A stretch of 64,000 nucleotides of DNA from contig CAKXHL010000004.1 in assembly GCA_934875375.1 (NCBI GenBank), positions 1 to 64,000 on the forward strand, in the 5' to 3' direction. Shown here piece by piece: positions 39,374 to 47,450 of this stretch (its first letter is position 1; each line of letters starts with the position of its first letter). The DNA comes from an uncultured bacterium. GTDB lineage: Bacteria; Bacillota; Clostridia; Oscillospirales; Ruminococcaceae. Both the position numbers and the translations under genes were made by a program. The notes beneath the pieces are model-generated. The model worked only from the letters and a program-made list of their open reading frames with translations, was not told the origin of the DNA and searched no databases.

Positions 39374-40808
39374 AAATTACACCTCCTAACTCGACGCCGA
39401 CGGATCGGCCATATTCCAGGACCTCGGCCATTTCATTGACAGCCTCTTTCCAGTCCTTGCCCTGTTCCGCGCAAACGTCCTGAAACGTCTTTTGCCCGGA
39501 TTGCAGGGCGGTTTTTCCGGCGGTGCTTTCCTTTGCCGGGTCGATCCACTTCTTGGGGGCTTTCGTCCAGGTGTGGGAAAGGTATTCCGCCTTTTTATCC
39601 CAAAAGCCGGGCATATCAACCAGCCCGGAGAGATAACAGGATATAACAAAGGTTTCGTACACCTCCGACATGAAATCTGTTAGCAGTTCCACGTCCTCGG
39701 TGTATGTGTTTTCGTCCTCAATGGCATTTTGCCGTGCGGAGGAATAGGTGGCCCCGCTCATGTCGCGGCTGACGGCCTCATAACTCAAGCCCTGGCCTGC
39801 GGCAATTAGCCCCTGCTGGGTTTTCAGGAACCCGGCTGCGTCGCTGCCGGAACCTTTCGGATCCACCACCTGGATTTCGTCACCGGCGCCCAGGCTCTGG
39901 ATCATGCCGGGGGCCAGTTTCTTGCCCTCATAGTCCATTCCGCCGTCCGGCGTTCTGGTGCCGCCGCGGCCAAAACCGCCCGCCGGGATTGCCCGCTTGA
40001 TGAACACAGCCAGGCAGGCCGCGATCCGCTCCTTGACGGAAACGGCGGTTATAAACTCGTTCGTGTCGCGCACTCTGGTGATCGTGGGGGCCATGTCGGA
40101 CATTTCGCGCAGCTGGCTGGGCCGCTTCTTGGATTTGTAAAAATATACGTCCTTGGCCTCGACGTAAACGGGGTCGTTCAGGCTCCAGCCCTCAATGTCG
40201 TATTGATTGATCCAGTAGCCCACCGGCCTGCGCCATTGGTTGTATTCAATTCCGCCCACGACGCGGTTTCCCTGGTGCTTCGGCTTGCTGGCGGTCACGT
40301 CCAGTTCGTCCACCTCAATGGCCTGCAGCTGGAACGGGACCAGCCCCTGCTTGGTGTAGCGGTAAAGGAACAGCAGGCCGCCGTCCACCTTTTTGCGGTC
40401 TACCGCCATACGCAGCATTTGGTTGAAACTCTGTTCGCCGGTAACGTCGCAGTTCCTGGCCTTGCACCATTGGCGCCATGCCTTTTCCAGCTTTTCGTCC
40501 AGTTCGTCGTTGCCGGTTTTCGCCTGGAGGGTGTAGCCCTTGCCCACCACGTTGCGCTTGTATGCGTGGAGGATAGACTGGGCAATATCACTGTTGCGCT
40601 CCAGGTCACGGGCGCGGGCGCGTACCACGTCACGGCTAAAACGGTCCGTGACCTCCGCGCTTTCGTTGTGTACCCGCCACCCGGCATTTAGGCGTCCATA
40701 CCCTGCGGCGTCATATCCGCGCAGGATCTCCAGCTGCTGCCGCCACGCCTCGCGCTCACAGGCGCGGCGTGGGGAAATGGCGGCCATGATTTTGTCAAAG
40801 GCTCCCAT
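39327..40808 (-). CDS. Portal protein (lambda family)
   Basis: This 493-residue portal of the lambda B type has the N-terminal NAGWRVHNESAEVTDRFSRD, the ARARDLERNSDIAQSILHAY motif and the C-terminal MSGATYSSARQNAIEDENTY. It forms the dodecameric ring through which DNA is packed. Confidence 0.92.
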   Translation of the reverse strand: MGAFDKIMAAISPRRACEREAWRQQLEILRGYDAAGYGRLNAGWRVHNESAEVTDRFSRDVVRARARDLERNSDIAQSILHAYKRNVVGKGYTLQAKTGNDELDEKLEKAWRQWCKARNCDVTGEQSFNQMLRMAVDRKKVDGGLLFLYRYTKQGLVPFQLQAIEVDELDVTASKPKHQGNRVVGGIEYNQWRRPVGYWINQYDIEGWSLNDPVYVEAKDVYFYKSKKRPSQLREMSDMAPTITRVRDTNEFITAVSVKERIAACLAVFIKRAIPAGGFGRGGTRTPDGGMDYEGKKLAPGMIQSLGAGDEIQVVDPKGSGSDAAGFLKTQQGLIAAGQGLSYEAVSRDMSGATYSSARQNAIEDENTYTEDVELLTDFMSEVYETFVISCYLSGLVDMPGFWDKKAEYLSHTWTKAPKKWIDPAKESTAGKTALQSGQKTFQDVCAEQGKDWKEAVNEMAEVLEYGRSVGVELGGVIFGNGTTAAQQNTAGK

Positions 40809-40810
40809 GG

Positions 40811-41035
40811 TTACCTCCCGTCAAAGAACGCCACAAAGGTGCGATCCAGCAGGCAGTTGTCCGTCCCGCTGTCGATCTGCGCCTCCAGGTCGTCACGAAT
40901 GGCTTTCAGCTGGGCCAGGTCCGCCCGCGTCAGGGATCGGCTGCCGATCTTGTATGACTGGCCGCCGGCCAGAACGGCGGAAATGGCGCTGTTTACCTGC
41001 TCCAGCATTTCAGCCGCTTTTGTGTTTGTACTCAT
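40811..41035 (-). CDS. gpW-like head-tail joining protein
   Basis: In this 74-residue protein the segment SYKIGSRSLTRADLAQLKAI matches the phage gpW/DUF6148 fold. AGGAGG precedes the ATG at 41035. It lies between large terminase and portal, the usual position. Confidence 0.8.
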   Translation of the reverse strand: MSTNTKAAEMLEQVNSAISAVLAGGQSYKIGSRSLTRADLAQLKAIRDDLEAQIDSGTDNCLLDRTFVAFFDGR

Positions 41036-41049
41036 TTGGTGGCCTCCTG

Positions 41050-42894
41050 TCAGATCCATGTGTCATTTTGATTGATCCAGTTTTCTTCCTGGGTTTGTCG
41101 CGGTTCCTGCTTGGCCGGCTTCCGCGGCTCCGGCGCCGCCGCCTGCCCCTCCACGCTTTTCAGGTACAGGGACCGGACGCCCATAACGTCCGCCGCCGCG
41201 GCTGCGTACACCTCGCAGTCCAGGTAATGGTTATCGGCGTGGGAGGATTTCAGCACCCATTTTTGAACCTCTTTTCCGCCGGATCGCTCTGTTACCTTGT
41301 GTTCCGCCGTTACCTGTTCGGCGTATTCCATGTCGCAGTCCTTGTAAACCTGCCAGGAACCTGTCCCGTTCGGCTTCCGCATACGGGCCGCGATCTGGTC
41401 TTTATACTTGCCGCCGTCCACCAGAACCAGGGTCATGCCGTTGGCCTTACTGCCGGCCTTATTGACCACAGAAAGGCGGTAATGGGACAACATGGTGCTG
41501 GTGCCCTTGCAGGGCAGCACCCAGTCTGAATTGATGGCGCAAAACTCGTAAACTTCGTCGGTCTGGTCGCCGCTGTCCATCAGGGCCAGGTTGACCATGG
41601 CCGTGTCGCCGTTCGGCAGGGAAAACTCCACGTTCATGGCCTTTTCCACCTCTGCCATGGAAAGCGCCTGCCCGTGGGCCACGTTCTGGCTGGTCATGTA
41701 GTCGCCCCAGGCGCGGATCGTCCAGTACAGGCAATTTTCCTGTACGTCGATCCCGCCGGTAATTAGCTTCGTCCATGGCGGCAGCGTCCACTCCGGCGTT
41801 TCCGTCTGCCGCTCCATGACCAACTCCGCGTTGGTTTTCAGCTTCGTGTCCTCCCACGGCTCCGCCAGCCAGCTGTTGGTGAAGTTGTGCAGCAGTTCCG
41901 GGTCGTCTTTGCTCCGCATGAACTCCCGCGCAATATCGGAAAAACGGGTGAACGGGGAATACAGGGTGTTCAGCCAAAAGGCCACGCTTTTGGGGTTCTT
42001 CGTCCGCTGCTTCACAGCCTGCCAGCGGCCAGCCCGTAGCATTTTCCCCTTGTCCTGATCCGTAATCACAGCCCCGCAGGCTTGGCACACATACACGGCC
42101 ATTTCCGCCCGGTCGGTGTTCTCCGGTACGTCGTCCTTGCTGGGCCATTTCAGGCACCCGAATTTCAGTTCTATGTACTGCCCACAATGCGGGCACGGGA
42201 CAAAGTAATGCTTTTCAGCCTCCGCCGCCTCTTTGGCTTTCCAGATATGGCCCGTTTTCAGGGTGGGGGTGGAGGCCATAAAGATTTTGCGGTTGAAAAA
42301 GGTTTTTGTGCGCTCTCGCGCCAGGGAAACGGGGTCGGCCTCTTTCTTGGACGCGCCCGGAAACTTGTCCACTTCGTCCAGAAACAGGTAACGTATATTC
42401 GTACTGGCCAGATCCGCCGGGCTGTTCGCGCCCGTCAGGTACACGGTCATGTCGGAAAACTTTAGCGCCAGTTTCTTGCTGTCGTTCTTCCGCCACTTAT
42501 CGGCCAGAACCTTGCAGCTTCTCACCATTGGCTCCAGCTTGCTTTCCGTGGTGCGCTCCGCCAGGTCGTCCGACGGGTAAACCACCATAGCCGGGGCCGG
42601 GTCCTGCGCGATCAGGCTTCCCAGCATATTCTCCATGGCAGACGTGCCGCCCACCTGGGTGGGCTTCACGAACACGATTTCCTCCACCATGTCGTCGGAA
42701 AAGGCGTCCATGATCTCCACCAGGTACGGGGTCACGCTGTTGCTCCATGGGCCTGGGATCGCGTTTCCGTCCGGCAATACGCGGTATTTAGCCGCCCACT
42801 CCGAAACCGTCAGGCGTTCCACAGGGCGCAGCACTTGAATGGCGTTATAGATCCACGGCGGCACGGTATAGGGTTCCTGCTTGTACTTCCTCAT
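41050..42894 (-). CDS. Terminase large subunit (GpA-type)
   Basis: The 614-residue packaging motor of the lambda GpA family has the Walker A-like VKPTQVGGTSAMENM, Walker B YLFLDEVDKFPG, a zinc-finger-like CPHCGQ...CQACG, and a C-terminal nuclease domain with DVQENCLYWTIRAWG. It cuts and translocates DNA into the prohead. It overlaps the small subunit gene by 4 nt. Confidence 0.93.
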   Translation of the reverse strand: MRKYKQEPYTVPPWIYNAIQVLRPVERLTVSEWAAKYRVLPDGNAIPGPWSNSVTPYLVEIMDAFSDDMVEEIVFVKPTQVGGTSAMENMLGSLIAQDPAPAMVVYPSDDLAERTTESKLEPMVRSCKVLADKWRKNDSKKLALKFSDMTVYLTGANSPADLASTNIRYLFLDEVDKFPGASKKEADPVSLARERTKTFFNRKIFMASTPTLKTGHIWKAKEAAEAEKHYFVPCPHCGQYIELKFGCLKWPSKDDVPENTDRAEMAVYVCQACGAVITDQDKGKMLRAGRWQAVKQRTKNPKSVAFWLNTLYSPFTRFSDIAREFMRSKDDPELLHNFTNSWLAEPWEDTKLKTNAELVMERQTETPEWTLPPWTKLITGGIDVQENCLYWTIRAWGDYMTSQNVAHGQALSMAEVEKAMNVEFSLPNGDTAMVNLALMDSGDQTDEVYEFCAINSDWVLPCKGTSTMLSHYRLSVVNKAGSKANGMTLVLVDGGKYKDQIAARMRKPNGTGSWQVYKDCDMEYAEQVTAEHKVTERSGGKEVQKWVLKSSHADNHYLDCEVYAAAAADVMGVRSLYLKSVEGQAAAPEPRKPAKQEPRQTQEENWINQNDTWI

Positions 42895-43502
42895 GGCGCC
42901 GCGTCCTCCCGCTCCTCCATGATCGCACCATCAGAGAACGCGGCCAGCAGGCTTTCCAACTCTTTCCGCATGGCCTTTTCCATGGCGCGGATCGCCACCG
43001 CGTCCGCATAGCCGGACATGGTTCCCGCCATGCGCGGGGGTATATTCATGGCGAATTTCTTAAAGCTGGCCATGAACTCGGTTAGTTCCTCGGTGGCGTG
43101 ATCTGCCGCCAGGTAACGCCCCTCTGCAATCGCCGTTTTCAGGCGGTGCAACTGGCCTTGGCTTTCTTTCAGTTCAACCTCCGCCTCCAGCTTTTTCAGC
43201 GTCAACTCCGCCGCCCGGCTGTTTTCGCCGGTTTCCTGGGCTTTCGCCTCGACGTATGCCACATAACGCTGGACCGTGGCGCAGGTTCTATATTTGCGGG
43301 CACCGCCGCCGGGCGGGATCTCTGTTTCCAGGACGCCCTCCTGGGTCAGCTGTTGCACACGGCGGACCGTTTTCCCCAGCAGCTGGGAGATCGCCGTTGT
43401 GCTGGACCACTCCGGCACCGTGCCGGACAGCACCGCCGGCTTTTCGCTCTTTGCCCGCTTTCCGGTGCCGCCGGTCTGCTTCTTTTCCGCCACCGGCGCC
43501 AC
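42891..43502 (-). CDS. Terminase small subunit (Nu1-like)
   Basis: In this 203-residue protein the N-terminal winged HTH (TTAISQLLGKTVRRVQQLTQ, EGVLETEIPPGGGARKY) binds packaging-site DNA. A helical part follows (ENSRAAELTLKKLEAEVELK) for assembly. It starts the late operon, and the hairpin-rich gap upstream is the probable packaging or regulatory site. Confidence 0.85.
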   Translation of the reverse strand: MAPVAEKKQTGGTGKRAKSEKPAVLSGTVPEWSSTTAISQLLGKTVRRVQQLTQEGVLETEIPPGGGARKYRTCATVQRYVAYVEAKAQETGENSRAAELTLKKLEAEVELKESQGQLHRLKTAIAEGRYLAADHATEELTEFMASFKKFAMNIPPRMAGTMSGYADAVAIRAMEKAMRKELESLLAAFSDGAIMEEREDAAP

Positions 43503-44011
43503 CTCCTTTTTGCTCCAGCAGGGTGCCCCGCCGGTTTCGCTTTTCCGGTTTTGGTCGATTTCGTTTTTTTCGCCGCTCCTTTTTCGGCTTATACCCCCGT
43601 AGGGGGGTATAACTTTTCCGGCATTTCAAAAAACCGTAACGTAACAGCCGGATTTTTTTCTGTTTTCACAGGGTAAAACGTCGGGCTTTCCTTGCCCCGC
43701 ACGGCTTTTCCTGCTGGGGAGTACCTACACAGGGGGGGTGCGGGGTCCTTAACGGGTGCCCTGGGTGCCCCTCGGCAAAGGCACCCAGGGCGGGAGGGTT
43801 AGGCCGGGCCGCCGCGTATGCACACGCCGCAGCGGCGCAGGGTGAAAGGAGGAAAGCCCCCGCGGTACACTCCCCGGCCATGGTGTGGAAAGCAAAGAAC
43901 CACCGGCCTTTCGGCTGGTGGTTCTCGGTATTCGTTTCAGGGCTTCACCCCTGCGCTGCTTTCCATGCTATCAGTATAGCACGGTCAATAGTCCAAAAGC
44001 GTCCAAACTTT
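43503..44011. promoter_or_regulatory. Hairpin-rich non-coding gap before terS (candidate cos/pac)
   Basis: There is no credible gene in these 509 bases. Three strong inverted repeats stand out: TTATACCCCC/GGGGGTATAA (43589-43612), a 12-bp stem GCCCTGGGTGCC/GGCACCCAGGGC (43758-43791), and the 12-bp hairpin at 43897-43924. Position next to the small terminase gene makes it the best candidate for the packaging site and the late promoter. Confidence 0.45.
43897..43924 (-). terminator. Probable terminator of the early operon
   Basis: GAACCACCGGCC pairs with GGCTGGTGGTTC around a 4-nt loop (one G-U), and TTTGCTTT follows on the minus strand. It lies behind the sigma/ArpU-like gene. Confidence 0.55.
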
Positions 44012-44542
44012 TCAGGGGTGATTATTCCGCCCGTGCGGCCCTGCCCGTTGCTGCTTCCTGGCCATGTATTCCTCCAGCAGTTTCCGGTTGCGCTTGTTCT
44101 CCAGGATCTTATCCAGGGCGGCGTTGTAGTAGTTGAACACGTTGGACCGGCTCATGTAAAGGGCCTCCGCGATCTTATCCCAGCCCCGGCAATCTATGTG
44201 TCGCATTTCCACCACGGTGCGCTCGGTGGAGTTGGCGGGTAATACGTCGATCAAATCCATAACGTTCAGGACGGCCTTGGCCATTTCCTCCCGCTGCTCC
44301 TCGATCCTGTCCTCCACTTCGGAGATCCGAAAGACAACGGACACGGATCCGTCCGTCTTTGTCGGCTTGGTCGGCGGCGTCAACCTGAACGCGGACCCCG
44401 TACTGGGCGCCCGCAGTTCGCTGGAAAGGACGCGGTGGCGCTCCTCCAGGATCCGCTTTTTCCCCACAGCCGTGTGGTACTGCTGCAGGTATTCCTTGAC
44501 AGCCTCACGGCCCAGGGTTTCGTCCGTTGTCTTTTTGCTCAT
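44012..44542 (-). CDS. Sigma-70 region 4-like phage regulator (ArpU/DUF1492 type)
   Basis: The 176-residue protein ends in a sigma region 4-like HTH (ERTVVEMRHIDCRGWDKIAE, then ALYMSRSNVFNYYNAALDKI). The N-terminal half is helical. Proteins of this type sit at the end of phage early operons just before terminase genes and activate late transcription. The ATG at 44542 is 7 nt from GAGGTG. It is probably the switch to the operon that starts with terS. Confidence 0.75.
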   Translation of the reverse strand: MSKKTTDETLGREAVKEYLQQYHTAVGKKRILEERHRVLSSELRAPSTGSAFRLTPPTKPTKTDGSVSVVFRISEVEDRIEEQREEMAKAVLNVMDLIDVLPANSTERTVVEMRHIDCRGWDKIAEALYMSRSNVFNYYNAALDKILENKRNRKLLEEYMARKQQRAGPHGRNNHP

Positions 44543-44544
44543 TC

Positions 44545-45075
44545 TCACACCTCGGTAATGTCGTACCCAAAACGGTCCTTTAGCATTTTCTTTTTCATGG
44601 CATACTTGGCCGTTCTGGTTGCCTTGCTCTTTACGTCCTCCACGACGAACTCCCAGGGCACCCCGCTTTGTTCTGCGTAGTATGGCGCATGACTTCCGTA
44701 TAGCTGCCTGTTTGGCGGCTGGTAGTATGTAAAATCCGCCTTGTAGCGGATCGCCCGCACCCGCTTTCCCTCCGTGTCGGTAAACGCTTCCTGCAGGGTG
44801 AAATCCACCTGGAGGCGCAGATCACGGATCTGCCCCCTTGCCTGGCGGGCTGCCAGAACGTCGAACCTGCGGGCCTCTTTTTGGCTGTCGAAATGCAGGA
44901 CGGCCCCGGAGGCTGTCACCCGCTCGGTGGGGGTGTTGTGGTATTTCGTGCCCTTTGTCGGATCCTGCGGCGGCGCGGCGGGAGGTGCTGGCCCCCGCCG
45001 CTGTTGCTGCTCCATGTACTTTTTCATGGCCTGCGCCTGGTATTTCGGCGGCAGGTCGGAAACGTTTATGGCCAT
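44545..45075 (-). CDS. DUF1064 phage protein (nuclease-like)
   Basis: The 176-residue DUF1064 protein has KYHNTPTERVTASGAVLHFD, SQKEARRFDVLAARQARGQI and a C-terminal VPWEFVVEDVKSKATRTAKY. The conserved Glu, Asp and Lys pattern resembles restriction-like endonuclease folds, so a DNA processing role is inferred. The ATG at 45075 follows GGAGG at a long spacing. Confidence 0.8.
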   Translation of the reverse strand: MAINVSDLPPKYQAQAMKKYMEQQQRRGPAPPAAPPQDPTKGTKYHNTPTERVTASGAVLHFDSQKEARRFDVLAARQARGQIRDLRLQVDFTLQEAFTDTEGKRVRAIRYKADFTYYQPPNRQLYGSHAPYYAEQSGVPWEFVVEDVKSKATRTAKYAMKKKMLKDRFGYDITEV

Positions 45076-45076
45076 G

Positions 45077-45262
45077 TTATTTCTTGGCCTCCTTATGCGG
45101 GCAAACAATTTTTTCCTCCGCCGTTCTGCAAAAGAACGGGAGTTCTTTTAACATTTCATTCAGCGCATAGCGCAGATTAAAGCGGGCGCAGGACACAGCG
45201 CCATATTTCCAGAGTGGGCAGTCCGTACATTGTGGGCTTGCCGGTGGCTTTTCTGCTTTCAC
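45077..45262 (-). CDS. Small cysteine-rich phage protein
   Basis: The 61-residue protein has four to five Cys in the pattern CTDCPLWKYGAVSC...FFC...VCPH, which suggests metal binding. The GTG start overlaps the stop of the upstream gene (GTGA) and follows GGAGCGGAG. No family is recognised. Confidence 0.5.
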   Translation of the reverse strand: MKAEKPPASPQCTDCPLWKYGAVSCARFNLRYALNEMLKELPFFCRTAEEKIVCPHKEAKK

Positions 45263-45648
45263 TTCTCCGCTCCGTTCTTGATCGTGCGTTCCCGCTTTTC
45301 ATTTAGGGCTGCCAGGGTCATTTTGACGACGCTTTTTCGCCATGTATTGATCTGGCTTTGATCCTCCGATGCAGTAATATCCCGCAATAGACTGCGCTGG
45401 ACGTTTATAGCGCTTTCCAGGACTACCGGGACATATTTTGCGGCCCGTTCCTTTCTCCGGCGCTCTCTGGCCGTTCTAAACGCCGCACCGATTAGGGCCG
45501 CCGCCAGTACGAACCCGCCCATAGCCCAGTTTGTCAGGCCGATTTCTATTCGTAGCACCGCCAGCGCGAACTCTGCCAGTCCCCAACAGACTACCAATAG
45601 CGTCATTTCAGCGCATATAATCAGTGCGTTTTTGAAATATTCTTTCAC
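45259..45648 (-). CDS. Phage membrane protein, two helices
   Basis: The 129-residue protein has two helices (LIICAEMTLLVVCWGLAEFA and WAMGGFVLAAALIGAAF) followed by a long basic cytoplasmic part. The start is GTG at 45648, with GGAGG 7 nt upstream; the longer open frame has no start signal. Function is unknown. Confidence 0.55.
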   Translation of the reverse strand: MKEYFKNALIICAEMTLLVVCWGLAEFALAVLRIEIGLTNWAMGGFVLAAALIGAAFRTARERRRKERAAKYVPVVLESAINVQRSLLRDITASEDQSQINTWRKSVVKMTLAALNEKRERTIKNGAEK

Positions 45649-45650
45649 GC

Positions 45651-46049
45651 TTATACCTCCTCCGCGTCCGGGATCTCCACATACTGCCACGACATGGGCG
45701 GACGGTCCAGGCCGAACTCTGCCAGCGGGCTTGGTGTGTCGAACTTTTCCGGTGCTTCGATGAACCAGCCGGAAACGCACTTGCCCCCGGCGTACTTTTC
45801 CAGGTCTGCCAGCGGTACGCATGACGGCTTTTCCAGATACTGCAGGAAATTGGTTTCCGTGTACCCATGGCAGAGAAATTGACCTTGCACCGCTCCGGTT
45901 CCGCTGACATACACCAGCACCGTCAAAGGCCATTCCAGATCCGCGTGGTTTTTGCTCTGCGGGTGGCTCTTTCGGATCTCCAGCCATTTTTCCCCGGTCA
46001 GGATTTTCTCCCACCACTCCGGTTTCATGCTCATAAGCACAGCCAGCAT
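45651..46049 (-). CDS. ASCH/PUA-like domain protein
   Basis: The 132-residue protein opens MLAVLMSMKPEWWEKILTGE, KWLEIRKSHP, the typical entry strand and helix of ASCH domains, then VLVYVSGTGAVQGQFLC. ASCH domains bind RNA or modified nucleosides. GGAGG lies 4 nt before the ATG at 46049. The neighbourhood is phage DNA metabolism. Confidence 0.7.
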   Translation of the reverse strand: MLAVLMSMKPEWWEKILTGEKWLEIRKSHPQSKNHADLEWPLTVLVYVSGTGAVQGQFLCHGYTETNFLQYLEKPSCVPLADLEKYAGGKCVSGWFIEAPEKFDTPSPLAEFGLDRPPMSWQYVEIPDAEEV

Positions 46050-46050
46050 A

Positions 46051-46308
46051 TTAACCTCCGTTCTTGCCGGGCAGCGGAATGATCCGGCATTTGTCCGTTG
46101 CGAACTCCGCCACATGATGGAGCGCCATGCAGGCCAGTACAATGTCCGCCATAAGCGCGTCCGCGTCCTCTTTCCCGCGCCCGTCCTTGTTCTGTTTCAG
46201 AAATCCAGCTGCCAGCACGTTCCCCAGTTCCTCCAGGTTCTTGGCTGCTTCCTGCCAGCGTTCTTTCGGCACGGTGTAACCGATCTCCACTTTCTCGGTG
46301 TTTTCCAC
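46051..46308 (-). CDS. Small helical phage protein
   Basis: The 85-residue protein begins MENTEKVEIGYTVPKERWQE and is mainly helical, ending in a basic tail. It lies between the ASCH gene and the DUF5131 gene with 1-3 nt spacing. No family is recognised. Confidence 0.5.
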   Translation of the reverse strand: MENTEKVEIGYTVPKERWQEAAKNLEELGNVLAAGFLKQNKDGRGKEDADALMADIVLACMALHHVAEFATDKCRIIPLPGKNGG

Positions 46309-46311
46309 GGC

Positions 46312-47055
46312 TCACACCTCCCAGGGGAAAGCAGAGGCAGGGAGATCCGGGAAATACTTCCGCAGATTTTCCTTGAAGAACACAGGGATCTCGTTCTCCT
46401 CGCAAAATGCCACGATGTTGTCCACCCACTCGCGGGCGGGCGTCACCTTGTCCGGTCGGTTGCCGGTTTCGGCGCCCAGGATCACCCACTCCGGTAACCC
46501 CTCCGCCGCGGCCATGTCCACCGGCCCCAGCAGCGGCTCCATGCTCCAAAAGCTGTTGATGTTCACGCCCTGCATGACGTACATTCCCACCGCGTCCATG
46601 TTCGCCACGGTGCTGCCATACCAGAAATTGCTTTCGTGGGGCAGGAGGGCCAGGTGGTCCAACTCCAGATACCGGGCCGGGTTCTTGGTCAGGAACAAAT
46701 AGCGGTGCTGGGGTGCCTTGCGGCAGGCGTCCAGCACCTCCACGATCCAGGAGGTGGGCACCCAGCGCCCAAACAGATCCGCCATGCTGCAAACAAACAC
46801 GGTCTGCGGTTCCTCTGTGTTCTGCGGCTGGCCCAGGCGGTAGCGGTGCAGGGTAGGCTCGAAACCATACGGGTATGGCGTCGCCTTGATCTTCTCCGGC
46901 AGCACATGGAGGCCGCCGGCCAGCGGGGCCGGATCCTCCAGCCCTGCGTTGAAGCGTGTGGCCGTTCGCCTGGCGTAGCAGTACGGGCAGCCATGGCGGC
47001 AGCCGGTTACGGGGTTCCAGGACATTGTGGCCCAGTCAATTTTCGTCTTGTTCAT
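46312..47055 (-). CDS. DUF5131 (phage Gp37/Gp68) radical-SAM-like protein
   Basis: The 247-residue protein has TKIDWATMSWNPVTGCRHGC followed by PYCYA, giving the CxxxCxxC iron-sulphur motif of radical SAM enzymes. The barrel continues with VFVCSMADLFGRWVP and WVILGAETGNRPDK. DUF5131 proteins are common in phages; the reaction is not established. The ATG at 47055 follows AAGGAG. A nucleic acid modification role is plausible given three methylases in the same operon. Confidence 0.85.
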   Translation of the reverse strand: MNKTKIDWATMSWNPVTGCRHGCPYCYARRTATRFNAGLEDPAPLAGGLHVLPEKIKATPYPYGFEPTLHRYRLGQPQNTEEPQTVFVCSMADLFGRWVPTSWIVEVLDACRKAPQHRYLFLTKNPARYLELDHLALLPHESNFWYGSTVANMDAVGMYVMQGVNINSFWSMEPLLGPVDMAAAEGLPEWVILGAETGNRPDKVTPAREWVDNIVAFCEENEIPVFFKENLRKYFPDLPASAFPWEV

Positions 47056-47432
47056 TCTTCGTCGCTCCTTTCGTTTTTCCACTCGTTCACTATGCACTCG
47101 TTACAGCCAAAACTCTGGCAGTACACGCAAATGTCCATACCGTCGGCCATGGCCGCGCGGACGATTGCCGGGAAGTCCGGCAGGTTCACCTTGCGGCGCG
47201 GTTTCAGTTCCGCCAGAACGTCGCCCAGGTATTCCGACGCCTGCCAGTCGCCATAGATACGCGCCGGGGCTTCCTGTTCCTCGGTTTCCGGGTTCATAGT
47301 CCAGAGGGCAACACACCCGCCGTCCGGGTCATGCTCCCACCGCGCCGGTGTCTGGCTTATGATCTGCCCATCTGCGCCCCGCGTCGTCAGCCCTATGGTG
47401 GCCGTTCCCTTGGCTATGCAAATAATACTCAT
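47052..47432 (-). CDS. Phage protein with C-terminal zinc-binding motif
   Basis: The 126-residue protein is N-terminal beta-rich (IAKGTATIGLTTRGADGQII) and ends with CVYCQSFGCNEC, a CxxC plus CxxC pattern. It overlaps the DUF5131 start by 4 nt. No family is recognised. Confidence 0.55.
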   Translation of the reverse strand: MSIICIAKGTATIGLTTRGADGQIISQTPARWEHDPDGGCVALWTMNPETEEQEAPARIYGDWQASEYLGDVLAELKPRRKVNLPDFPAIVRAAMADGMDICVYCQSFGCNECIVNEWKNERSDEE

Positions 47433-47450
47433 GCTTTACCGCCCTTTCCA

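Noticed and set aside
37151..39439. Very long plus-strand open frame opposite the capsid and protease genes
   Set aside because: It is antisense to well-supported capsid genes and its composition is Val/Gly/His-rich, as expected from the complement of GC-rich codons. No ribosome binding site or family match.
43288..43881. Minus-strand frames in and beside the gap before terS
   Set aside because: They are Arg/Gly/Pro-rich with no start signal and overlap terS or the inverted repeats.
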